DNA of 64,000 nt from Sisyra terminalis (lineage: Eukaryota > Arthropoda > Insecta > Neuroptera > Sisyridae), in the NCBI GenBank assembly GCA_958496175.1, contig OY292278.1, forward strand, positions 10,850,001 to 10,914,000. The letters are read 5' to 3'. Position 1 is the first letter of the stretch; every line of letters begins with the position of its first letter. The notes under the pieces are model-generated. The model did not search any database. It was not told where the DNA came from and worked only from the letters and a program-made list of their open reading frames with translations. Shown here in pieces: positions 1 to 11,439 of the stretch. The translations under genes were made by a program, and so were the position numbers.

Positions 1-3000
1 CCTTGAGGTTGGCAATCATTTGAATAATTACTGTTTTGGTGAACGGGGGAAATTTCAAATTTTATGTATTTATCGTGAAATTAATATGTGAATAAGTCAT
101 GTATTATTATTGCACGGAATATACATTATAATAAAGATATTAAATGTGAAGGAAAATGTGAGGTTGTAAAGTAAAATTTATGGTGACAACACCGTCCAAT
201 TTTCAAATTTTATTTCACTTTTGACTAATGAAAACGTTGATTTTCTATTAGATTCAACATTTGGCACCCGAATTTTACGAGTGAGACCTGCCACACTGTT
301 TTTATTAAATTGTCGAATTATAAATTGTGAGGCCATTAAATATGGACAAGGAATACTTTAAAGAAGGAAAAGAGTTGAGGAAGTTTACAGAAAAAATAAT
401 AAAAAAATGAAGCTTTGCTTGGGAAATTAATGAGCAAAATGGTGTTTATAAACGCATTATTCATCGGAGCACAATTTATGGTATTTTATAATTAAAAATA
501 AAGTGTTTTTTATTTAAAAATATTTGCTTGTTAATAATGGCAGTCGTCACAAATCATTTGTTGGAATTGCTTGGTAGAAAATTTTGGGATATTTGTAAAT
601 TGTTGAGGTTGGAGAAATAGCGTGGATATAAAGATGCACTGAAAAGCTTAATTGGGAGCAATGAAACTTATGAGTGTTGAGGTTTTCATATGATTTTCGG
701 AAAGTCAACGGCTTAGTAACCGAAAGTGGATCTACGCGGAAACTAATGGAAACACGGAATGAGGGAAAATATATTTTTTTTCTGAATACAAGTTGAAAAA
801 ATGATTCAATGAAGACATTTTAATAGTCCATAAAAAATTTACTTGAGTATATTTCGGTGTAAAAAAATAATAAAATTTAGTTTAAGAAAATTTATCTTCT
901 TAAAGAAATTTAGAAAAACAGAAACTTTTCATAATTTTTTTTCAGAAAACGCACAACTACAAGTCCAAATATCCACAAGACATCATTATATTCAAGAAAT
1001 TTAAAAAAAAGGGACTTCGTAAAGGGGTTTCGTATATAGAGCAATCAAATTATCTCCAAACACTAAAGCAAGTGAAAAAATATTCAATATAATTAAACCT
1101 ATATAAACAACGGGTAAGAAACCTCAACAATAGATAAAAAAATATCAAAATATACCAAAAAGTCACTCTTTTCAGGTCTAATCAAAGAAGAGAAGACATT
1201 TACAAAGCCAAGTTTCCAAATTATATTTGCAATCACAATCGCCAAGTTCTCAAAAAAAAAGAATATTAATATTGCATTGTCACTGTATAATATCATCCTT
1301 AAAATTCACAAATTATAGGAAAATAATCTAATCACCCTGGAAAATGAAACCGGAATTTATAAAATTTAATGTGGTTCATGTGAAAATTAATTTAAACATT
1401 GAGAACCAAATATCACTAACAATGCTTTCACATACCTTGATTAATTTTCATAAAATATTTTTAAATTTGAAAACCAATTTTATCCAAGAATATTATAAAG
1501 CCTTAAAACTGCACTTTTAATTCCAAATAGCAATAGAAATTTTTTAATTTACCTCGATTTTTTATTTATTTCCCATCCTAAGGAATGCATCAACTGATTG
1601 AAATATATTTCTGGTTCCTATTTATGAATTCATAGCCCCAGAAATTTTTAATACAAGTCTATAATTCTTCTTAAAAATGGTTTTCCTATAACTAATTTTT
1701 AGTATCCTTACAATAAGTAATAAGTTTGAGTTACTATTTTGCGTCTTTAGTTATAAAAGCACAAGCTGAGAACTTAATTAATGGAATTTAATATATTTGT
1801 ATTTCAATGAAATTGAATACTGAAATTATTTATCTATTAAAATAGTTTTACAAGGATTATTTTTAAAATATATGTGTTTTTAAATGAAATAGAAGTAAAA
1901 GGTATTGAAAAGTAAATCGTGAATTTCACAGCCAAAGAAATTTTTTTTAACTACAGATAAATAATTTTTTATCTTAAAATTCTTTACAATAAGAATTGTT
2001 AACTATTTCAAAATTTCAATGACAATTTTCAATGATAACAAAATGTTTTCTATTAAATATAACGCCAAATAGTTTTAGCAATTAACTAATAATTCCCATA
2101 GTTCCTGAAAATTGGGGTGAAAAATATTAATTTAAAGGTTGAATATTTTCAAAATTACAGGTCAACATTCAATTTGGGTCGCTAAAGCGACCGTAAAGTA
2201 ATCAACATTAGCTCCAATTACGGACTATCAGAACTATCAGGAAGTTCTGCACCGCAACTTTAAAACTGAATAGAGAATAATGGTTTTCAAGCTTCCGAAA
2301 AAAGGAGGAACATGTTGAAGAAGAAGAGCAAGTAGTAGTAAAGTTTCATACCACACCTTTATTGGAAGAGTGACATTATACAAAAAAAAATCATTTTTCA
2401 GATAAAGACATTCTCTGGTTGAAACATATTCATATTTTTACTGGAAAATGGTCCTGATGCCAAATATTGAATATATTTTTGTAAAGAAAATATATAATTT
2501 TACATTAGCTTTTGAAAAGTACTAAAATTTTAAGGGATGAGACCACTGCGGATATTTTAGTAAGAATATGTTCTAGTAGCTACTGAAGAAAAAAATTAAT
2601 TACTATTAAAGAAGTTTTTAAGACTATGTGTTGGAAAAATTATAAATTTTCTACCGCCATTTTCTTGAAATGAAAATTTCTTAGATAAGCCCTGTCATAT
2701 ATTCTTTCATAGTTTATAGCGGAAACGATATTTAAAACGTAGCTTCAATAAGCAATCTATGAACTAAATGCACAATAACTATGCATTAACTATAGCTTTT
2801 TTAAAAGCCACTAACCAAGAAAACATTTCAGGTTAAAAAATTATTTATTGTAAAACTGAAAGTATCAATGTGGTTGATTTTCAGACTACAAAGCTCTAAT
2901 ATTTAAGCGAAATATTTCTTAATTTTGGATCTTAAATTATAAAGCTCTTAAGCGTTTTTATTAAATAAATTATTTATTAGAATTTTCATAATTATTTTTA

Positions 3001-3400
3001 ACTCTTTTTGAGAGCAATTGTTGATACTTTTAACACTATTTTCTTTGTATCTTCCCCTTTTAACTAGATTTGAGTAGTAAATTTAAAATCTATTAATAAA
3101 AAAGTGAAAATAAATGTTGATTTTTATTATGTTTAATAGACAATAATGAGATAATGCGTACGTATAAATTTATATCGGTTTTAAATTTAATGGATGTTTT
3201 AGGCTAATTTGGAGAGCCGTAAAATATTTAATTAGGATAATGTGTATTAGAATAATTTGAAAAGTGAGTAATAAAATTGTCACAGATAATTTAGAGACAA
3301 GACAGGCGTACATGTATCGTATATATGGTGTATATGGTGGATATACATGTATATTTGAATATGTGAATGGTGAAGGGAATGATGTGGCATGGAAATGCTG
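1..3400. other. AT-rich intronic DNA, no recognisable feature
   Basis: Homopolymer A/T tracts and decayed sequence with stops in every frame. The short stretch 2160-2420 is less AT-rich but shows no coding similarity I recognise. Confidence 0.6.
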
Positions 3401-3419
3401 GCACACAAATTTCAAATGA

Positions 3420-4150
3420 GCTGTCGTGAAATGCCCCATTACCCACAAAATCGTTAAGAAAAACGAACGAAAAAAAGACATTTTGAGGCGTTGGAAAGCC
3501 ACTCTTTGGCGTCGGCGTCGTTTTTTTCACTTTCAATGTTTTGCTTACATCAACTGGACATTTTCATTTGGCACACGTGTTAAATTATTATCGGCTTCGC
3601 TTACATTGTGTCACATACTAATTATTTATCTGAAACGCAGCCAATTATTTTCATTATCATTATCGTTCAGTTGCGAGATTATCTTTCGATGCAATTAAAC
3701 AAATTGCCTACGACCGTTCGATTCGAGGCGAACCCGAATTCGATTTGGAATGGGAAAATTGATATTTTTCCGTTTTCGAACTTGAGGGGGTTTTGTGTGG
3801 CGGATCGCTCACATGTTTGATCGCAACATGTGTTAGGTTGTTAAAAGACCTCACACGTTTACAGAGATCAGAGTAAACTTGTTGGGAGGAGCACATTAAG
3901 TCTCGCTTCTTCATCTTCTTCATCTTCTTGTTCCTCATCAGGCCGTGGCTTCTCTTGGCTTGTCCCGGTCCGTCATTAACGCCGCGCTGAAATATCTACT
4001 GTATCATCTTCTGATCATCTCCTCTGCCACTGCTGTCGTTACTCTCATCTTTCCTTCCCTTTTTTTTTCTTTGGGTTTCGTTAAATTCCTTTTCCTTCCC
4101 TTTTTTGTTGCTCTTAAATTATGTCTCTTTGTAAATATATCATTTGACTA
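3420..4150. promoter_or_regulatory. GC-richer intronic island with inverted E-boxes (candidate enhancer)
   Basis: Less AT-rich than its flanks. It has an inverted pair of E-boxes, CACATG (3810-3815) and CATGTG (3827-3832), separated by 11 bases. A TCTTCATCTTCT-type tract follows at about 3906-3931, and another pyrimidine-rich run at 4048-4120. The open frames here have no recognisable protein. The enhancer role is an inference. Confidence 0.25.
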
Positions 4151-4201
4151 AGTTTAATTTCCTGCATTTATATCAACGATGAATTGATATTTTCAAACGT
4201 A

Positions 4202-5128
4202 TGGGAACCTGAGGCGGAACGGGGTGCCTAAGTTTTAATTACAATTTACGAGAGATTTAAAGAAACAAACTCATTCTTTTGTAATTTATATATTTATTTA
4301 ATTCATTCTTTACAAATAAAAAAAGGTTTTATTGATTTAAAATAACAATTAATATTTAAAATTTAGGTTTCAAAAACAAATTGAAATTTCCCATTTTGCC
4401 CCACCCCCTAGGGGAATTTATCATTTCCCAATGGGAAATGAGTCTGGGGTGCAATAGGGTACTTGTTATTGGCTTAGTTCGCAGATGAAGACATTGTCAT
4501 CATCGTGTTTAGCCCAACACTTGCCAAATGTGCCCATTTTTGACAAATACTGCAGGAACACCAGCTTTCATTAGATTTGGAGTTTAAATCCTCACAGTAT
4601 AAGTAAATTACCTCTGCATCTTCGGACCATTCTTATATATAGGCTGTCAGCTATTTTTCCTTATATATGTACGTACTATCTGCTGATAAAATAAAAATGT
4701 CTGTCTAAATGGGAAATACTATCTGAATGGTATATCCCATTCCGCCCCACTCATTGTGCCCCAAAGCACCTTTCCCACAAGCACGATTATTATGGTAGGA
4801 TATATTGGTTATATTTGAATTATCACTAGGCTTTTAGTAAGTCAACAGTATGTTTTAACAAACATGTCATGTTGATATTCAACCAAAAAATAGAACATAG
4901 GATAATTATCTTAGTGTTACTTTGCAAAAATTAGAATTCGGATACGTTTATTTCGACTTTTGATATAAATAAAAACAACTGCACTCTTTTCTGGCGATAG
5001 TCACATTTTATAATGCAGCACAGTTAATTGAACATTGAGTATGATTTTTACGCGTTTTTGTCACCTGTATCAAGCGCTTATTCCATTTCCCATTCCGCCC
5101 TGGTACCCCATTCCGCCCCGTGTTCCCA
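4202..5128 (-). mobile_element. Pogo-like DNA transposon, decayed, with TIRs and TA target duplication
   Basis: The left end TGGGAACCTGAGGCGGAAC and the inverted right end (ATTCCGCCCCGTGTTCCCA) form imperfect terminal inverted repeats of about 26 bases. They are flanked by TA at 4200-4201 and 5129-5130, as expected of the Tc1/mariner/pogo superfamily. Further CCCATTCCGCCCC-type sub-terminal repeats occur at about 4394, 4736 and 5088. On the minus strand at about 4460-4620 a frame-shifted relic reads a Cys-x2-Cys pair, then KWAH, then DDDNVFICEL. This matches the PHD-like zinc-binding tail of insect pogo-type transposases. The catalytic domain is gone. Confidence 0.7.
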
Positions 5129-5130
5129 TA

Positions 5131-5600
5131 CTAAGTTCAATTGTGAACAAATTGAGTAGTTCCCTTTGCTTTTTTTTACTCGCTTTTATGAAGCTTTTAA
5201 GAAAATCTAATTTTCCTGGAATCTATAAGAAAAATTGAAAAATTATCAATAAAATCGTCTTACTGTTGAACGTGATTTTCACCGTAGCAAAACTCTACTT
5301 AATTTCGTTGAATTTTCCATCTTCAGAGATGATACTCCTAAATACTTGAATTGAACTAGATTTTCCAGTTGTAAAAATTTGGCTTTTTAAATTTTAGAAC
5401 TAATATTACTGATTACAGTATGGTATAGCAATGAATCAATTTACTTATCACTCCAAATTTGTAGGTACTTTACCAAGGGCGGATTCAGGATATTTTTATA
5501 TTGGGGGGAGGGCAGCACAATATCATCTTTCATTTGCAAGAACGTGAAAGGAATCACGGAAAAAATTCGTTATTTCAATCAGAAATAGAGTTTCACAAAA
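5131..5600. other. AT-rich spacer, possible end of another decayed repeat
   Basis: Mostly featureless. GGGCGGATTCAGGAT followed by a G-run (5476-5515) and the G/C-run block at 6161-6195 may be the two ends of an older element into which the next repeat inserted. This is weak. Confidence 0.3.
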
Positions 5601-5612
5601 GTTCTTTCTGTT

Positions 5613-6063
5613 ACTGTGTATACAATATATAAAATATATTGCAGTTCAATTTATGTAGTATAATTTAACACAATAATATACAAAATCAAAGGTGATTCAC
5701 CTTGATTCATCAAGGTGAATCATCACATAGAAGTTACGGAGTGATCCAAGCTACTCGATGACCACTGATGAAGATTGCTTGGCAATCGAAATACGTATCT
5801 GGGTAATACGTCACGAATATTTTTGTTTGAACTTCTGTTCAAATTTATGCTGGAGGTATGATTTTTTTTTTTTAAATATTATTATATTGAGTTTATATAT
5901 TATTATATTAAATTTGTATATTATTATATTAAATTTGTATATTATTGTATTGATTTTGTATATTATTGTGTTAAATTATACTACATAAATTGAACTGCAA
6001 TATATTTTATATATTGTATACACAGTATAACTGTTCAAAGTCAGCGAAAAAATCTTATTTGGA
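5613..6063 (+). mobile_element. Inverted-repeat MITE family, copy 1 (perfect 76-bp arms)
   Basis: Arms at 5613-5688 and 5951-6026 are exact reverse complements over 76 bases. A 14-base direct repeat, TTCTTTCTGTTACT, at 5602-5615 and 6064-6077 looks like a target-site duplication. It implies that the insertion includes the tail ATAACTGTTCAAAGTCAG after the right arm. The interior has a near-palindrome at 5690-5705, a hammerhead-like block CTGATGA, GATTGC-TTG-GCAATC, GAAA (about 5764-5791), and a hairpin TTTGAAC/GTTCAAA at about 5826-5843. No coding capacity. Other copies are at 8866, 27344 and 37859. Confidence 0.8.
5877..5981 (+). repeat. 21-bp tandem repeat, about five units
   Basis: Units of TATTATTATATTAAATTTGTA, with small changes, start at 5877, 5898, 5919, 5940 and 5961. 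The array runs into the right arm of MITE copy 1. The repetitive Ile/Leu/Tyr open frame across it is an artefact. Confidence 0.85.
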
Positions 6064-6079
6064 TTCTTTCTGTTACTTT

Positions 6080-6555
6080 ATTCATATATTTTCACAACTT
6101 TAATAATTTGATTTGCTTCTTAGTATCTACTGTTATGGAACCTCCACAGTACACAAAAATACCCTGGTGGGGGGCATGTGCCCCCGTGCCCCCTATTCTG
6201 TCCAAGAAATTATTGAGGTTAAACTTCTTTAGCGACGTTATGAAAAAATGATTAAAAAGATTTTTTAATAAAAGATAACGCCGTTGCAACAGTAGGAAGT
6301 TCTTCGCAAATGGTTAATGGGCAACTAATACCAAAGCTGGCCAATTTTGGAACCAATTTTGATAGTACTAGTACTAAAAACGCATTCAAGTTGATCGCGT
6401 CAATCACTAGCGCATATTTTTTTGTTTTTTGGTAAGGAAAACCAACGTAAATTTATATTCATAACATCGATATCGTAACACTCACATATATGTGTTTATA
6501 TTCTTCATTCTATGCCTTTACCACTTAACATACATTTGCCTTTTATATTGACATT
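6080..6555. other. AT-rich spacer
   Basis: Contains the G/C-run block at 6161-6195 noted above and otherwise no recognisable feature. Confidence 0.5.
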
Positions 6556-6556
6556 A

Positions 6557-7185
6557 CAGAGGTGTGAAAATTATTAGACTCAAAAGAAGATTTTTTACTT
6601 TCTTCCACCAATGTATCTCCCAGACTGTAAAACATTCAACATCAGTTATGGTTTGGAGCTGCATGTCAGCAAAGGATATCGGTAGGATATACATTGAGAA
6701 AGGTACTATGAGGCAAGACCCATATATACAAGTCTTGGAAACGTGGTTATTGCCTCAAACTATAGAGTGATTTCCGGAAGAAAATTTTATCTTTATGCAA
6801 GATGGAGTTCCTTGCCATAAAGCCAAACAAGTTGCGAATTTCCTCAAAAATTCTAACATTAATGTGCCCTCTTGGCCAGGAAATAGTCCTGATGCTAATC
6901 CCATAGAAAATTTTTGGGCCATTGTGAAGAAAAAAATAAATTATTACAACACGGGGGGATCTGAATACCAAACTCATTAAGATTTGGCATTATAATAAAA
7001 TATAAATGAAAAAAATAGTATAGAGCTTGGCAGAATGAGAAAAATAAATTATAAACAATAAAGGGTACCACACAAAATATTAGATGAGTGAAATTATTGT
7101 AGTTTTTAAACTTATGACATTTAAAAACAAAAATGCAATTTTTTTCTCTTGAGTTGTCTTGAATTTAATAATTTTCACACCTCTG
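6557..7185 (+). mobile_element. Tc1-like DNA transposon, internally deleted
   Basis: Bounded by inverted repeats CAGAGGTGTGAAAATTATTA (left) and its complement at the right end, each flanked by TA (6555-6556, 7186-7187). At 629 bp it is less than half a full Tc1 element. It keeps only the C-terminal half of the transposase. Each terminus also contains the T-box half-site AGGTGTGA. Confidence 0.88.
6564..6980 (+). pseudogene. Tc1-family transposase fragment (DD34E), broken
   Basis: A single reading frame with one in-frame TGA at 6768-6770. It contains SVMVWSCMS, MQDGVPCHKAK with the second catalytic Asp (codon 6801-6803), and WPGNSPDANPIENFW with the catalytic Glu (codon 6906-6908). Exactly 34 residues separate the Asp and Glu, the DD34E spacing of Tc1 transposases. 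The N-terminal helix-turn-helix region and the first Asp are deleted, so the copy cannot be active. Confidence 0.9.
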
Positions 7186-7403
7186 TAAAAGGAAAAATTG
7201 TTTTTAAAATTGTATCATATTTTAGTCATTAGAAACCACTTGTTTCTAGTAAGCCAGTTAAGGTACAACTGGAAGAAGCTATAGCATTGGATTAAAAATA
7301 TTTTTTTGTAATACGACAAATAAGTATAAATTCTCAGGTGCATAACTACAAACACCGTTTTTTTTTTCAGTTGCATTTCTTAGCGAAATGAAAATAAAAT
7401 GAT

Positions 7404-7640
7404 CTAAAAATTGTTTTTCCAACATTTATTTAGTACACAAACATTAATATTCTGATAGGGAAGCATTTCTCCCACCTCAACAATGGCTGCCATAGCTTTC
7501 AAAAAAGCTCCTGTTACTGTGGCTACCCATATCATAAGACCACACACGGCCACATGTTTCGTGTGCTTAAAGCCGCCCGGCCCCAAATGATTTACGAAAA
7601 CGTAGATATATTAGACATTTTTAGTTCTCGTTATCGTGAA
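7404..7640 (-). other. Unrecognised 60-codon open frame (possible gene fragment)
   Basis: The minus-strand frame is open from a TAA near 7615, reads YVFVNHLGPGGFKH, then KHVAVCGLMIWVATVTG, and ends at 7404. It has balanced codon use and a hydrophobic stretch (about residues 13-35). There is no ATG at its 5' end, and an AATAAA overlaps its last codons. This could be the 3' end of a processed pseudogene, a repeat-encoded ORF, or chance. I do not recognise the protein. Confidence 0.25.
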
Positions 7641-8340
7641 TGTCACATTCGATATTTTATCAAGCGTTAAGTAATTCGAAAAATTTAAAATTGACGCGAC
7701 CAACTGTCGTAAAGCGGAACGTTCGTCAACTAGGCATTTTTCATCCCTTATTTATACGACGAATGTCACTAATCTTGGTGAACTGTCAAACAAACATATG
7801 TTTGACTAAACAAATCGTAAATCTTTTACACCCAACGTTACAATTTCTTTGGCAACGAAAACGAAAACGAGCAAGAAAACATCCATGAATTCGAAACGAA
7901 TACGCGTCTCAATTACCTTTCCCTCACCATTGTGCAATTTTGCCCGTCACTCGATAATTTATGGGAAAATTAATCCGAAATATTAACTCAGAGAAAAATT
8001 AACAATTTACAATTAATCAAGTGGTTCAAAAAGCCGGTTAATTGTGCTTTTTAATGAATCTTTTTTGCCTGCAATTTTTTGCCACTGTGCTATTATCTCT
8101 TTATTTTGAATATTATTCGGAACGAATGTCTGCAATGTGTCTCGTGAATTTGTGAAAAGATAACGCGACGTATAACAAATGTCAACATCGCGTTACCGTT
8201 GAAATTAGACGTCACCATTGTGACGTCGGCGTCGAGCCATCCGAGAACGACGCCTCGGCTCTAATCGAATTACACACCGAAATTATTTTCATACCGTGTC
8301 AACTTTACAGCAATATATTCCCCAATTTTAAATCGAGAAA
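7640..8340. promoter_or_regulatory. GC-richer island with paired CRE-like palindrome (candidate enhancer)
   Basis: Holds a perfect inverted repeat, GACGTCAC (8208-8215) and GTGACGTC (8220-8227), with CATT between: two CRE/ATF-like cores. A second inverted pair, TAACGCGA (8161-8168) and TCGCGTTA (8188-8195), lies just beside it. No coding signal. Regulatory function is an inference from composition and site clustering. Confidence 0.35.
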
Positions 8341-8593
8341 GCTTTTAAGTTAATTTGATTTATGTATCTTTTTTTCTGCTCGTAAACATTCAAGTCTAGA
8401 AAATATTTTAATCATAGCTTCTATTGATCAATTTCTCTTGATAAGTTCATTTAAACGCAATAATCTGTTGAAGAAGCGAAATTGAAGTGCTGCAAAAAAA
8501 AAATAGATAACCCAAATATAGAGAATCTTGCCAGGGGCAGTCAGCGCTGTAGGAAGAGTTGAGCCATTTGGCGTAAATAAGAAAAACTAAATC

Positions 8594-9449
8594 CAGTGGA
8601 CCCCCGATAATTCAGCCCTCGGCTAATCCGGCACCCCTGTAATCCGACATGGTCTTTTATTCATTATGTATTGAATATTTTTTTGACAATCTTCGCTACA
8701 CAGAGAGAAAAAAATACTACTGTTACGAAAATTTTCTTCATACTATAGGTAAAGCTATTCTTTTGTTTACCTATAATGTAATAACAAATGCTTATAATAA
8801 AACAATAAATATTGATGTTCTTTTCTCACGAAAATAATATCAATACCAATAAAATGAATAATTTTTGTGTATACAATATATAAAATATATTGTAGTCCAA
8901 TTTATATAGTATAATTTAATATAATAATATATAAAAATCATACCACCAATATAAATTTGAACAGAAGTTCAAAAAAAACATTCGTGACGTATTGCCCAGA
9001 TACGTATTTCGATTGCCAAGCAATCTTCATCAGTGGTCATCAAGAAGTTTGGATCACTCCGTAACTGCTTTGTGATGATTGCGAATCATCTTATTTTGAA
9101 TAATTTTTAATTATTTGTAAGTAAATTTGTTTCTACACAATTATTTCCTAATGTAAAGTAATCTTAATGTAAAGTTCTAATGTAAATAAAACGTAAGCTC
9201 TCTATTGAGTTGTTTAATTTACTAAATTTGACATATACATAATGAAGTATGATTTGTACTTCCGAGTACATAATATGTATATAATATGTAGAATCTTATC
9301 ATTGGATCTGTAATTTGTCGAATTACAAGGTACTCTTTCGTAAAAAATTCCGGACCATAGAGGATCTTAGGCAGTACTCTATAATCCGATAAATTCGCTA
9401 ATCCGACTCTGCCCTGCAAATTGTTTGTCGGATTATCGGGGGTCCACTG
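8594..9449. mobile_element. Tigger/pogo-like non-autonomous element with nested MITE
   Basis: The left end CAGTGGACCCCCGATAAT and the inverted right end (ATTATCGGGGGTCCACTG) match. The sub-terminal AATCCG/CGGATT repeats are typical of Tigger-type elements. The right side has the TA target (9450-9451); the left flank has drifted. It is interrupted by copy 2 of the inverted-repeat MITE (8866-9090), so the MITE inserted later. No transposase is visible. Confidence 0.8.
8866..9090 (-). mobile_element. Inverted-repeat MITE family, copy 2 (one arm)
   Basis: Reverse orientation relative to copy 1. It has one arm (GTGTATACAATATATAAAAT onward), the TTTGAAC/GTTCAAA hairpin, and an intact CTGATGA / GATTGC-TTG-GCAATC / GAAA block (minus strand, about 9005-9035). 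The second arm is missing. Confidence 0.8.
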
Positions 9450-9799
9450 TAATCTTAACTTTGTTAAACTTTTGCTTTTGTAGGGTTTTTTAAGTGAATC
9501 TCAAAATTTTTTTTATAGATTATACTAGTAATTAAATTTCAGCATTGAATGCAACAAACCGTGAGAACAATCCATACAATTAGTGTCTTTTGGGGTGAAT
9601 AAAGCAACGACTAAACAAACATTAGCCGCGGTCATCAATTTTTTACATCATAATACAGCACAAAACGGTGATTAATTTTCAAAAAATGCTCCCATTTTAT
9701 TATTTATGCGACAAAAAATTGTAATATAATTCGCATATATCCTGCTTGACCCTAATAATACGTCACGCCGATAATATACCATATCAAATTATAGTTGGA

Positions 9800-10400
9800 A
9801 TAGAATATAAAATGTATGAGAAGGTGTGAGGTTGGCGGGGGTGCAAAGTGGGTGAATTGTGCGAGGGGGAGTTGGGTTTCCAGTTGTTTGTACGTCGGCC
9901 GTAAATAATTTATTGAAAATGTGTATCCAAATTGCTTCCTCCTCATATAATAATAAAGCTGCCATCCCCTTTCCCCAGAGAAGAGTGTTAGACAAGGGCT
10001 GTCATGTATGTTACGACCCGCACGACATTATGTAACATTACGTAACGATATAATATAATATAAACACTCGCAGAGAAATGGATGGAGAGGGAATCGGAAT
10101 AAATGGTGGAATTGAGAAGCTGACATTCCCCCATTCGAATAATGCGATTAAGATCCGCAAAAAGCACCCGGAATGGTGGCAGCAGCCGCGAATATCACTG
10201 TCAGATCGAATGAGCTTGCACGGGGGATGGAGAAAAAGAAAAATTAAATTGTTATGATACTCGGGAAAAGTGGAGCTTGCAAGCTTTTGCCGTGCTCGGT
10301 GATATGATTCGCAATTGGGAATTGAGCAATCCGTACGACTTTGATTGGATTGTGGTGACGTCAACGTTTTGTTCCCCGTTCCCATACAATTGAATCAAAT
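9800..10400. promoter_or_regulatory. GC-richer island with T-box half-site (candidate enhancer)
   Basis: Purine-rich, less AT-rich unique sequence inside the T-box gene's intron. It contains an exact T-box half-site AGGTGTGA at 9822-9829. Long open frames on the minus strand (10038-10385) have no protein-like pattern. The autoregulatory reading is an inference. Confidence 0.3.
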
Positions 10401-11280
10401 TAACGGTCGATTGGGAAAACTTGGTGTTTGTTTGAGCTTTAAAAATTTTTCTGGTAGATTTGAAACTTTGAGGACGAAACTTTTTTTTTGAGGACTTCTA
10501 AAATGCATTATACTTTCATATGAAGAAATAATATATTTATAAAAGCTCATTGATAAATGAAGTAAAATCAAACTTAGACATACGAGGTATTCACGTAAAG
10601 CTCATCTCATGAAATCATGTAGATTTACTAAAAAGGTAGAGGGCTATAACGTTTCATTACCTAGTAATATATAAAGGGTTTGAATTTTCAGTAAAAAGCT
10701 TAAAACAGAAGGCTTCTAGATCTTAAAAATCGATGTTCCCAAACTAATACAGTTGGGGTTTATAGATAAAATTTAAATTTAAACTCAAAAGGTTTTTCAT
10801 AGTGCTTTGGACTTTACTGGAACTTGAAAGAAATGCATTGTTGTTTTAGGGTTTATAGAATTTATTATACTATGAAGTGTTTAACGAAGTTTTGAGAGTT
10901 TTTATAAACTTTTTTTTTCGAAAAATTACTACATTGTTTTTTAATCGCAAGCCCGAGTACTACTATATCAGTATATCAGTAGTACTATCTTTTTGTATAT
11001 ATAGGGCAGCATAGATCATTCTTTAGACGTGATTCTGGAATTTATCTTATTTTTGGCGTTTTCCTAAGTTTTGAACTTGGGCCATGGGTTAGGGACCGAA
11101 ATAAGTGATAATCGGATCGAACAAATCCATGCAATATGGCAGGTGGGAAGAGACATCCCATTAAAGTGTCTTCAAAGCTTGCTTTACAACTTTTCCATTA
11201 TGTAATTAAGTCTTTTCGTTTTTTGGAGGGAGAGAGGAGCTTTACTTTACTTTCCTGATTTACACTTGAGAAAAATGGAG
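10400..11280. other. AT-rich intronic DNA
   Basis: No recognisable coding or structural feature apart from a short CAGTAGTACTA-type repeat near 10960-10990. The last 150 bases may be the degraded start of the hAT-like remnant that follows. Confidence 0.5.
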
Positions 11281-11439
11281 AAATATTGAATACTTACTTT
11301 CATAGTGATGAGTTGGAATCGGGTTATATGAATTTGTATTTTGATGTTTGCAAATTCATAAAATTCTATGTTAATAGCGTTATTGCATATTTTGGTACTT
11401 ATTCATTGACAGTGCTTATTTTAGTTGTTATACGTGTTA

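Noticed and set aside
3170..3536. Minus-strand frames of 110 and 81 codons
   Set aside because: Overlapping each other in different frames, no family resemblance, and one begins inside a TATATGG-type simple repeat.
5758..5988. 76-codon plus-strand frame rich in Ile/Leu/Tyr
   Set aside because: It is the translation of a 21-bp tandem repeat inside a non-coding MITE.
10038..10385. 115-codon minus-strand frame
   Set aside because: Composition-driven; no T-box or other protein motif, although its position in the T-box intron made it worth testing.
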